This document shows, piece after piece, positions 8,005 through 15,567 of a stretch of DNA of 27,285 bases. A program made the position numbers and the translations under genes. The notes under the pieces are model-generated. The model saw only the letters and a program-made list of their open reading frames with translations, did not search any database and was not told where the DNA came from. How positions within the stretch are numbered: the first letter of the stretch is position 1; each line of letters begins with the position of its first letter. The DNA is from a virus. The stretch lies in IMG/VR virus record IMGVR_UViG_3300010370_000192, positions 1 to 27,285 of that record; one strand, given 5' to 3'.

Positions 8005-9819
8005 TTATATTTTGAATAATGTTGAAACAAAATCTTCAGCAATGTCGATATAATCTATTTTTTCACCCATAACTCTGGATATAATCTCTTTTTTCTTTTG
8101 TAAAATCTCGTAAATTTTTTCTTCAATAGTATTTTCAAAAATTGGGTAATATATGTTAACCGTTTTTTCTTGTCCGATCCTATAGTTTCTATCTTCCGCC
8201 TGTTGATGGTTTGCAGGTACGAAATCCATATCGTGAAATATCGTTGTATCTGAAGCAGTTAAAGTGATAGCAGAACCCGCGGAAACAATATTACCAATAA
8301 AAACCCTAACTTTAGGATCGTTTTGGAATCTATCTATACTTTTTTGTTTTTCTTTGTCTGACATTTCACCGTTGTGACAAACAGCGATATCACCAAATCT
8401 TTCTTTTAATTTTTTTAAACTCTCAGTAAAAACTGTAAAAACAATAACTTTCTTATTTTCTGATTGTTCCAAAAAGTTTTCTACCATATCTACCGTGTGT
8501 GAGACTTTTTCTTGGGAAATAAATTTTCGTAAAACAATCATTTCTACCATCTGTCTCGCTGGACCTAATTTTTTACCTTCTAATTTCAACCAAGTAACGT
8601 ATTCTTCAAAAGCAACATCATAACCTTTTCTATTATCCAATTCCAAATAAAAGGGTGAAATTATTTTTGGTGGTAAATCTAAATGGTCTTCTTTTTTTCT
8701 TCTTAAAATATAATTTTTGGTTTTCTGGTGTAATTCTTCTAAATTTGAAGCACCGTCAGTTAACCAAATTCTTTTTATTTTACCAGATTTTAATTTTTTA
8801 TTAAATGATTTTGCTGCACAATAACGATATGCGAAATGTTGAAAATTATCGGTGACTGGGACTCGACAAATTTTTAATAAATTATAGTAGTCCATTGGTC
8901 TATTCGCTATCGGTGTTCCTGTTAATAACCAAACTTTAGGAATATTTTCACCAATTTGTGCAACTATTTTTCCACGAATAGTGTCTTTGTTTTTAATCAT
9001 ATGAGCTTCATCAACAATCATAAGGTCAAACTTTTCTTCGTTGATGTAACTTTTGGTTTCTTCTTTTTTTCTTTTGTCTTCTATTTCGTGAAAACGGTTT
9101 AGAATATCGTAATTAATGATGGTAAAAACTTTTGGTTGCCAATATCCTGGTTTAACAATTGTTACCATTTCTTCATCCAAATATTCACTTATTTCACGAA
9201 ACCAATTTATTTTTGCGTTTGCGGGACAAACAACTAATATTTTTTCAGCACCTGATAAAAGAGCGGCCGCAATTGCAGATTTTGTTTTCCCAAGACCCAT
9301 ATCATCAGATAAAATGGATTTATCTCTTTTTAAAAGAAATTTAATTGCGAGTTCTTGGTGTGGAAATAAACTTCTATTTTTTTTATTTACTTTATTTACA
9401 GAATCAAAATCAACTTCTAAATCTTCATAAGGTTCAAAAAACAAATCAGTTAATAACTGTGTTTTTGGTATATGATATAGAATACTGTTTTGATTTTTAT
9501 AAAGTTTACCTTTAACGTGATAAGATTTTTCATTTTCACTTAAAACAGTTTCGATTAAAACTTTTTCTGGAACATTTTTAAGGTTAAATTTTTCTTTTAA
9601 TTGTTCACCATAATAAGAAGTTATCTCCACTATTTTATTTAATTCAATAGGGTTAATATCGTAGTTTTCTTCTATGTAGGAAATTTGACTTGGTGTTAGA
9701 AGAAAAAACCCTTCGTTTTCGAATTTTTTCTTCATTTTTAAGATATGTTCGTTTTTCCCTACATAATTTTCTAACTTTTGTAATACCGTTTTACTTTTTA
9801 ATTTACTTAAGTCAACCAT
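8005..9819 (-). CDS. SNF2-family (superfamily 2) DNA helicase/ATPase
   Basis: All core SNF2 helicase motifs are present in 604 residues. They are a Q-like FPHQELAIKFLL (152-163), Walker A DDMGLGKTKS (172-181), motif Ia VVCPANAKINW, the DEAH box at 270-273 and motif III LLTGTPIANRP (298-308). The C-terminal RecA-like domain has KVIVFTVF, SAGSAITLTASD and the SNF2 signature QAEDRNYRIGQ (540-550). Such ATPases translocate on double-stranded DNA and remodel protein-DNA complexes or forks; phage versions may act in replication, repair or late transcription. The N-terminal ~150 residues have no clear match. The gene starts 8 nt after an ATATTTAT element and diverges from the gp14-like gene. A DNA-metabolism gene between two neck genes is out of functional context and suggests insertion. 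Confidence 0.92.
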   Translation of the reverse strand: MVDLSKLKSKTVLQKLENYVGKNEHILKMKKKFENEGFFLLTPSQISYIEENYDINPIELNKIVEITSYYGEQLKEKFNLKNVPEKVLIETVLSENEKSYHVKGKLYKNQNSILYHIPKTQLLTDLFFEPYEDLEVDFDSVNKVNKKNRSLFPHQELAIKFLLKRDKSILSDDMGLGKTKSAIAAALLSGAEKILVVCPANAKINWFREISEYLDEEMVTIVKPGYWQPKVFTIINYDILNRFHEIEDKRKKEETKSYINEEKFDLMIVDEAHMIKNKDTIRGKIVAQIGENIPKVWLLTGTPIANRPMDYYNLLKICRVPVTDNFQHFAYRYCAAKSFNKKLKSGKIKRIWLTDGASNLEELHQKTKNYILRRKKEDHLDLPPKIISPFYLELDNRKGYDVAFEEYVTWLKLEGKKLGPARQMVEMIVLRKFISQEKVSHTVDMVENFLEQSENKKVIVFTVFTESLKKLKERFGDIAVCHNGEMSDKEKQKSIDRFQNDPKVRVFIGNIVSAGSAITLTASDTTIFHDMDFVPANHQQAEDRNYRIGQEKTVNIYYPIFENTIEEKIYEILQKKKEIISRVMGEKIDYIDIAEDFVSTLFKI

Positions 9820-9899
9820 AAGGTGAAATAAATATAATCAATAATTTAAAAAAATAAATAAAATAGGGTTTTACTAAATATTTATAAAAAAAGTTGATT
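9820..9899. promoter_or_regulatory. Divergent intergenic region with back-to-back ATATTTAT elements
   Basis: This 80-nt A/T-rich region separates the leftward helicase and the rightward gp14-like gene. It holds an ATATTTAT on the minus strand (9828-9835, 8 nt from the helicase ATG). Another lies on the plus strand (9878-9885, 14 nt from the ATG at 9900). Divergent promoters here are an inference; no Shine-Dalgarno sequence is visible on either side. Confidence 0.45.
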
Positions 9900-10415
9900 A
9901 TGGCTAAACGTAGACCGATACAAAGATTAGGAAAATTTTACGACGAAATAGACTTCGGTATTGAAAAAGAAATGGCTCGTGAACATTTAGAAGGTGATTT
10001 AAATTTTACAGTTGTTCTTTTTGAGGTTGATAGAAAACAAACCGAGGTCGATGCAGTTTACGGTGAAGCCAAATCTGGTGAAATCAGATTTAAATCACCG
10101 AAAGAGTTACGTGTTAGAATAATGTTAGAAGAGGCAGAAAATAAATCTTACTCTAGCGGTATGAACAGATATTTAGATTATGGTAAACTAACTTTTCATA
10201 TTTTTCAAGACCAATTGGAAGAACTAGATTGTGAAATTTCTTATGGTGATTACATTGGTTATGTGGATAAAGAAGATAACATAAAATATTTTACTGTTAC
10301 TAATGATGGTAAAATATTTTCTGATAATAGACATACAAGACTTGGTTACAAAGGTTATTACAGAACTATACAATGTGTTAACGCTGATAGTAATGAATTC
10401 CTACCAAAATACTAA
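9900..10415 (+). CDS. gp14: Neck protein, T4 gp14-like
   Basis: This 171-residue protein starts at the ATG at 9900; a TTG two codons upstream (9894) is possible but less likely. It has the layout of T4-family gp14 neck proteins. A beta run TVVLFEVDRKQTEVDAVYGE is followed by ELRVRIMLEEAE, a YLDYGKLTFHIFQDQLEELD strand pair, and GDYIGYVDKEDNIKYFTVTN. gp14 acts with gp13 to complete the head-tail connector before tail joining. It is shorter than T4 gp14 (about 256 residues). The gp15-like gene begins 3 nt after its stop codon, matching the T4 order 14-15. The assignment relies on architecture plus synteny, so a generic head-closure protein is the alternative. Confidence 0.62.
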   Translation: MAKRRPIQRLGKFYDEIDFGIEKEMAREHLEGDLNFTVVLFEVDRKQTEVDAVYGEAKSGEIRFKSPKELRVRIMLEEAENKSYSSGMNRYLDYGKLTFHIFQDQLEELDCEISYGDYIGYVDKEDNIKYFTVTNDGKIFSDNRHTRLGYKGYYRTIQCVNADSNEFLPKY

Positions 10416-10418
10416 TAA

Positions 10419-11459
10419 ATGGCACTACCAAAAAAATTTAAAAAAGATTTAGATCTACAACCTGGTTTACATGAAAGTAATCCTAGACAGTATTTGGAAA
10501 ACTTTATTGACCAGAAAAACACACCTTTACCAAGGGGTATTGATTTTGCAGATTTAGATGCCGGTTTTGTTGAATGGGTTGATAAAACATTACAGATTGT
10601 GATTGACGGTGAAAAAGTACCTGTTAATTTTTTAACTGCTCAAAGATGGACAGAATTTACTCGTACTTGGCAAAATTCTGATAAATATAAAAATATCAAA
10701 ATACCCTTTATTTCGGTAGTTAGAAAACCTGAAGGTCAACCAGGGACTAATCCCGTTGATTTTGGTATTCCTATTATAAGGTCTTTTCCATACATGGTGG
10801 TACCTACTTGGGATGGTAATCGAAAAGGTGCGGATGTATATATGGCACCAAGACCCGTTGGTGTTGATTTAACTTATACTATCAGATTTTTTACTTATAG
10901 AATGTCAGAATTAAATAAGTTAAATGAACTTATTTTAAAAACTTTCTTTGCGGCTCAAGCTTACGTTAATATAAAAGGTAATTATTTTCCAATTATGTTA
11001 GAAAATGTTGGCGATGAATCAACCATCGATAGTATTGATGAAAAAAGGTACTATGTTCAAACGTATGAATTAAAAATGATGGCTTACACTTTAGATCCAG
11101 AAGATTTTAAAATAGTACCAGCAGTTAATAGAGCGGTTTTAACTTATGAGTTTAGTGAAAAAAGACCAAAAAATGTTGCAAAATTTATTAAAGACCAAAC
11201 TCAAAATGATAAATCTTTAAATTTAATCGTTCAATTTTTGGTTAGTGCACCAACTTATTTAAATTTTCAATCTGATTCTAGTGCGAATTTTGTTTCATTA
11301 GAAACTGAAAATATAACTGCGGCAACAATACGTGTTAACGGAAATGTTGTCACAGTGCCTTTTTCAGTTAATAACGGTGATTTGATAGGCATTAACATTG
11401 TTAGAATGGATGCCACAAAAATATCTGAAATGATGTTAAGAGGAACAATACCACTATAA
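10419..11459 (+). CDS. gp15: Tail terminator / tail completion protein, T4 gp15-like
   Basis: The first ~235 of 346 residues follow the T4 gp15 pattern. VPVNFLTAQRWTEF (68-81) and IKIPFISVVRKP (93-104) correspond to the gp15 beta core. MAPRPVGVDLTYTIRFFTYR (142-161) matches the gp15 strand and the 'SPIKM-Y-L-I-TRY' element, followed by a helix (MSELNKLNELILKTFFAAQA). YYVQTYELKMMAYTLDPEDF (211-230) matches the final strand. gp15 forms the hexameric ring that caps the sheath and tube and contacts gp14 in the mature neck. A C-terminal extension of about 90 residues (256-346) is absent from T4 gp15. The last base of its stop codon is the A of the next gene's ATG, so translation of the adhesin island is coupled to the neck genes. 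Confidence 0.7.
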   Translation: MALPKKFKKDLDLQPGLHESNPRQYLENFIDQKNTPLPRGIDFADLDAGFVEWVDKTLQIVIDGEKVPVNFLTAQRWTEFTRTWQNSDKYKNIKIPFISVVRKPEGQPGTNPVDFGIPIIRSFPYMVVPTWDGNRKGADVYMAPRPVGVDLTYTIRFFTYRMSELNKLNELILKTFFAAQAYVNIKGNYFPIMLENVGDESTIDSIDEKRYYVQTYELKMMAYTLDPEDFKIVPAVNRAVLTYEFSEKRPKNVAKFIKDQTQNDKSLNLIVQFLVSAPTYLNFQSDSSANFVSLETENITAATIRVNGNVVTVPFSVNNGDLIGINIVRMDATKISEMMLRGTIPL

Positions 11460-13819
11460 TGAGTAATTTTTGTCAACAAGGAGATATAACTAAAATTTTT
11501 ATTGTCGATACTGGTAATAGTGGTACAACAGGTACCGATATCTATGTCACTGGTGGTACCTATTCTAACGGTACATTAACTCTAGGACGTAATGATGGTG
11601 TTAGTATCTTAATATCTGGGTTTTTAACTGGTGTGACAGACACATATATTACAGGTGGTACTTATTCAGATGGTACTTTAATTTTAGGTAGAAACGACGG
11701 TATCAATATTTCTATTTCAGGGTTTTCAACAACTGCAATATTCACAGGTAACACTTCCGCAAATTGTATAAGTGATTTATATATTTCCAATTTACATGGG
11801 TGTTCCCCAATAACTGTTTGGGACCCGATAAATTCTTTATCTTCAATATCTGCAACCACATATTACGGTGATGGTTCTAATTTAACTGGTATCCCAGATT
11901 ACTATGTTACAGGTGGAACTTATTCAAACGGTAGTTTAACCCTTAACAGACAAAACGGTTCATTAACTGTCACAGGCTTTTTAACTGGAACCACAACCGA
12001 TACTTTCGTTACTGGATTTACTTTTTCGTCCAATACTTTGACCATAAGTCAAAATCAAGGACAGGCACCTCTAACAGCTACCATAACCACTATTGACTTA
12101 TCAAATATATTTAGTGCGGTTACTTTCAATATTGGTACTACTGGTTCTATTTCGGCGTCTACTTTTTATGGCAGTGGTACTGGTTTAACTGGTATTCCTG
12201 ATTATTATGTCACTGGAGGTACTTATTCTAACGGTATTTTAACATTAAACAGACAAAATGGTTCTGTTACAATATCTGGATTATTAAGTGCTGATACATA
12301 TGTAACAGGTTTTACCTTTAATACAGGAACTTACGATTTAACAATATTTCAAAATAACGGTGTTGCTCCTTTAACACAAAATTTAGGTATTTTAGCAGGT
12401 GATATCACTGTAACAGGCGGTACTTATAATCCCAATAATGGTGTTGCAACATTTTATAACAATGCCGGTGGTTCGTTTCAGGTTTCTGGATTTTTAACTG
12501 GTTTTACCGACATTTATCTAAGTAGTGGTTCTTATAATCCAAATACAGGTAATTTAACTTTAACTAGAACGGATAATGTAAGTATTACGGTTACAGGATT
12601 TACTGATTATTTTGTTACTGGTGGCACATATTCAAATGGTAGTTTAACACTTAATCGTCAAAATGGTTCAGTTACAATTTTAGGCTTTTTAACAGGAACA
12701 ACAACTGATACTTTTGTTACTGGTTTCACTTATAACGGTACCAATCAGTTAACAATTTCCCAAAATCAAGGACAACCAAATTTAAATGTTATTATAGACA
12801 ATTTAACTTTAACAGGTTTAACTGTTAATGGTTCTATAAGTGCAACAACTTATTTCGGTAATGGTCAGTATTTGACGGGAACACCAGATAATTACGTTAC
12901 AGGTGGTACTTATAGTTTTGGAACAGGTACGTTAACTTTAAATAGACAAAACGGTTCAGTTACAATCTCAGGTTTCTCAACAGGTGGAGGTTCACTTTCG
13001 GCTGACACATACGTTACAGGATTCACTTATAACGGAACCAATCAGTTAACAATTTCCCAAAATCAAGGGCAACCAAATTTAAGTGTCACAATTAATAATT
13101 TAACTTTAACTGGTTTAACTGTTAATGGTTCAGTTAGTGCAACCACTTACTTTGGTAATGGTCAATTTCTAACTGGTATTGCTTCAACAGACAATTTTGT
13201 TACGGGAGGTACATACACATCCTCAACTGGTACTTTAACTTTAAATAGACAAAATGGTTCTGTATCGATTACTGGATTTAGTGATAATTTTGTTACTGGT
13301 GGAACTTTTAATACAAGTAATAGGGTTTTAACTCTTAACAGACAAAACGGTAGTTTTAATATTTCTGGTATTACGGATACTTTTGTTACTGGTTTTACTT
13401 ATTCAAATAATAACTTAACAATAAATCAAAGTCAGGGACAATCACCTTTAACAGTTAATATAAGCACTATGACTGGTTTAACCATTAGTGGTGACCTCTC
13501 AACAACAAATTTAACTGTAACTTCAACATCAAATCTTAATGGTACTATAAATTCTACAAATTTAGCTGGTACTGGTGATAGAATTGTACAAGTTAGTTCT
13601 GGTGGTACTTTTTCTGCAACAAATCAAATATTAACGGCTTATTTGGTTTCAGGTAGTACAAATGCCAATATTTTAGAAACTACTTCTAATTGGGATATTA
13701 ACGGTGTTTTTATCGGTTCAGGTATTACTGGAACCTACCAAGGACAAAAATTTTATAATAACAATTACTTCTTTGAAGCAGTTGATAACGACCTTTGGAT
13801 TAGGTTAATTAGAGGTTAA
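11459..13819 (+). CDS. Repeat-built tail fibre/adhesin (VTGGTY / NRQNGS repeats)
   Basis: This 786-residue fibre is built almost entirely from about fifteen ~28-30-residue units. They have the core D-x-[YF]-V-T-G-[GF]-T-[YF], then LTLNRQNGS or LTISQNQGQ and a closing ISGF. Between units are SATTYFGNGQ-LTG segments and one C-x11-C module (CISDLYISNLHGC, nt 11765-11803). The C-terminal ~75 residues (from AYLVSGSTNANIL to YFFEAVDNDLWIRLIRG) are non-repetitive and probably form the tip. No enzymatic motif is present. The start overlaps the stop of the gp15-like gene by one base, and the stop overlaps the next start, so it is in one operon. A trimeric fibre shaft is inferred from repeat type and context. 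Confidence 0.78.
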   Translation: MSNFCQQGDITKIFIVDTGNSGTTGTDIYVTGGTYSNGTLTLGRNDGVSILISGFLTGVTDTYITGGTYSDGTLILGRNDGINISISGFSTTAIFTGNTSANCISDLYISNLHGCSPITVWDPINSLSSISATTYYGDGSNLTGIPDYYVTGGTYSNGSLTLNRQNGSLTVTGFLTGTTTDTFVTGFTFSSNTLTISQNQGQAPLTATITTIDLSNIFSAVTFNIGTTGSISASTFYGSGTGLTGIPDYYVTGGTYSNGILTLNRQNGSVTISGLLSADTYVTGFTFNTGTYDLTIFQNNGVAPLTQNLGILAGDITVTGGTYNPNNGVATFYNNAGGSFQVSGFLTGFTDIYLSSGSYNPNTGNLTLTRTDNVSITVTGFTDYFVTGGTYSNGSLTLNRQNGSVTILGFLTGTTTDTFVTGFTYNGTNQLTISQNQGQPNLNVIIDNLTLTGLTVNGSISATTYFGNGQYLTGTPDNYVTGGTYSFGTGTLTLNRQNGSVTISGFSTGGGSLSADTYVTGFTYNGTNQLTISQNQGQPNLSVTINNLTLTGLTVNGSVSATTYFGNGQFLTGIASTDNFVTGGTYTSSTGTLTLNRQNGSVSITGFSDNFVTGGTFNTSNRVLTLNRQNGSFNISGITDTFVTGFTYSNNNLTINQSQGQSPLTVNISTMTGLTISGDLSTTNLTVTSTSNLNGTINSTNLAGTGDRIVQVSSGGTFSATNQILTAYLVSGSTNANILETTSNWDINGVFIGSGITGTYQGQKFYNNNYFFEAVDNDLWIRLIRG
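11537..13462 (+). repeat. VTGGTY/NRQNGS tandem repeat array in the 786-aa fibre
   Basis: About fifteen protein repeats alternate between two subtypes, VTGGTY...NRQNGS...ISGF and VTGFTY...ISQNQGQ. Most units differ at synonymous sites. One long segment (from 12728 and from 13025) is nearly identical in DNA at a 297-nt (99-codon) offset. Confidence 0.8.
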
Positions 13820-14838
13820 TGGCTCCGATTCTTAATTTTAATGGTAATATATTAAATTACAACGGATATATTATGAATAATGTATCCAATAGTGATTTAT
13901 ACACTTTTACAACTTTTACTTTTACTAATGCAGGAGCAACAGGTCATACAGGACCAACTTTAGTTCAAATAAGAAATTCTTACTCTGCAACAAGTTGGAC
14001 TCAGGATAGTAATTTTTTAAATATGACCACTCAAGGGGTTCAGCTTTGGACTGTACCTGCAACTGGAACTTATAGGATTTCCGCAGCGGGTGCTGGTGGT
14101 GGTGATAACCTAGGTTTTGGTATAACTGGTGGTTCTGGTGCTTACATTGTAACTAATGTTACTTTAAATAAAAGTGATGTTATCGCAATTGTTGTCGGTC
14201 AAAGAGGTGGTAATAGAACTGCTATAGGTTCGAACCCATATTATGGTGCTGGAGGTGGTGGTGGAACTTTTGTCTACGATAATACTTCAATTACTTACTA
14301 TGTTGCAGCTGGTGGTGGTGGGGGTGCTGCTTCAACGAGAACCAATTTGTTAACCAGTTTATCTGGTACTGCTAACAGTAGATGGGATGTTACTAGTGGA
14401 GCAACAGTATTGATAACTAATAATTATAGAGCTTCTGGTGGTACAAATGGTGGTGGTGGTAATATTAGTACAAGGGGTAGTATATACGGAGGACCAGGTG
14501 CGGGTATTAACTCAAATGGTAGGACGGCAAATAATCTTCAAGGGAAAACAAGAATTAACGGTTGGTTAGGTGGTTTTTCTGGTGGCACAGGAAATCTTTA
14601 TGCCGCTCCAGGTGGTTTTGGTGGTGGAGGTGGTTCTGGTAGTGGTGATGCTGCCGCAAGTAACTTTATTTGGGCAGGTGGTGGTGGTGGTTATTCTGGT
14701 GGTGGTGCTGGTGGTAATGGGGGTACAGGTGATGGTCAATATGGTGGTGCTGGTGGTAGTTATTATATTGGTACTTTAGTTACTGGTGCAACAGGATATA
14801 ATTCAGGCAATGGCTTTGTTACAATTACAAAATTATGA
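13819..14838 (+). CDS. Glycine-rich adhesin with ALK-type (Gly_rich) domain
   Basis: This is a 339-residue protein. The N-terminus reads NFNGNILNYNGYIMNN, a short 'NGNI' motif shared with the next gene. FTFTNAGATGHTGPT follows, then a long glycine-rich domain. GVQLWTVPATGTYRISAAGA introduces it. GAGGGGGTFVYDN and YYVAAGGGGGA are the hallmarks of the glycine-rich domain first described in ALK/LTK receptors, where polyglycine-II helices pack in a bundle. In phages similar proteins sit at fibre tips and bind receptors. The protein ends with an NGFVTITKL strand like the other glycine-rich proteins at 19857-22610. The start overlaps the stop of the preceding fibre gene by one base. Receptor binding is inferred from family and context. 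Confidence 0.75.
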   Translation: MAPILNFNGNILNYNGYIMNNVSNSDLYTFTTFTFTNAGATGHTGPTLVQIRNSYSATSWTQDSNFLNMTTQGVQLWTVPATGTYRISAAGAGGGDNLGFGITGGSGAYIVTNVTLNKSDVIAIVVGQRGGNRTAIGSNPYYGAGGGGGTFVYDNTSITYYVAAGGGGGAASTRTNLLTSLSGTANSRWDVTSGATVLITNNYRASGGTNGGGGNISTRGSIYGGPGAGINSNGRTANNLQGKTRINGWLGGFSGGTGNLYAAPGGFGGGGGSGSGDAAASNFIWAGGGGGYSGGGAGGNGGTGDGQYGGAGGSYYIGTLVTGATGYNSGNGFVTITKL

Positions 14839-15548
14839 TAGTAAGTTATAACGGTAATATAGTGAGTTTTAATAATTCAATGGTTGATTTCCCAGTAACT
14901 TCAACGCCTACGCTAACTTCAAATTTAAGACTTTTAATTTTAGGTGACCTTAACGCTAGTACCGTTAGAACAAATATTTCAAGTCAATTAACAACTTTAG
15001 GTTATAGTGGTTTTACAATATCTGCAATTACAATGGGAACAACTTATAGTGGAAGTGGGCTCACACCTACAGACTATAACTGTGTTTTATATTACACTAA
15101 TTCTTCTCAAATAGGTTCAACTTCGTTACCCGCTAATTTATTAAATTACAGAAATCTTGGTGGTAATATTATTACCGCTGTTTTTACTTGGAATTTAAGA
15201 CCTGTTGGTTGGAGTTATTCGGATTTAACAAATTTTGTTGCTCCAGTTAATCAGTCAAGTGATAATACAAATATAAACATTTTAACGGAGCACCCAATTT
15301 TTCTAGGTGTTTCCTCGGCTATAACCAATAACAATTCATATTTTGTCAACGATATTGTTTCTATACAATCTGGTGCAACGACTTTAGCGACTTTTAGGTC
15401 TAACGGTAGACCTTTTCTTGCAACAAGAACAATTGGTTCTTCCAGATTGGTAAGTGTTAATACATTTCCACCTGGTGTTAGTACTTTCACTAACATGCGA
15501 AGATTATTTACAAATTCAGTTCTTTGGGCAGCTGGAATAACAAATTAG
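14835..15548 (+). CDS. Virion protein with class-I-amidotransferase-like (ThuA-like) fold
   Basis: The 237-residue protein opens with MIVSYNGNIVSFNNSM, resembling the first residues of the preceding glycine-rich protein; this may be a docking segment. Residues 31-235 look like a flavodoxin-like alpha/beta fold of the class-I glutamine amidotransferase/ThuA group. LRLLILGDLNAS is the first strand, followed by a helix (NISSQLTTLGY). DYNCVLYYTNSS and LNYRNLGGNIITAVF come next, then EHPIFLGVSS and a closing LFTNSVLWAAG. The nucleophile elbow of true amidotransferases (G-x-C-x-G) is missing; the only cysteine, Cys83, is in a strand. A binding role is therefore more likely than catalysis. Its start overlaps the end of the glycine-rich gene by 4 nt (ATGA), suggesting translational coupling. 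The fold call is by eye. Confidence 0.6.
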   Translation: MIVSYNGNIVSFNNSMVDFPVTSTPTLTSNLRLLILGDLNASTVRTNISSQLTTLGYSGFTISAITMGTTYSGSGLTPTDYNCVLYYTNSSQIGSTSLPANLLNYRNLGGNIITAVFTWNLRPVGWSYSDLTNFVAPVNQSSDNTNINILTEHPIFLGVSSAITNNNSYFVNDIVSIQSGATTLATFRSNGRPFLATRTIGSSRLVSVNTFPPGVSTFTNMRRLFTNSVLWAAGITN

Positions 15549-15550
15549 AT

Positions 15551-15559
15551 GATATTTAT
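15551..15559 (+). promoter_or_regulatory. GATATTTAT element upstream of the 1212-aa fibre gene
   Basis: An exact GATATTTAT is followed by 8 nt (TAACTGAA) and the ATG at 15568. Element and spacing match those before the BppU-like gene on the minus strand. It is a candidate promoter that could restart transcription inside the adhesin operon. Confidence 0.4.
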
Positions 15560-15567
15560 TAACTGAA

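Noticed and set aside
9263-9271. NotI-type GCGGCCGC sites in an AT-rich genome (also near 21457)
   Set aside because: Both fall in Ala/Gly-type codons of genes, with no sign of a cloning scar or functional role.
9894-9899. TTG start for the gp14-like gene
   Set aside because: An ATG follows two codons later with an A/T-rich leader, and MAKRR is a more typical start.
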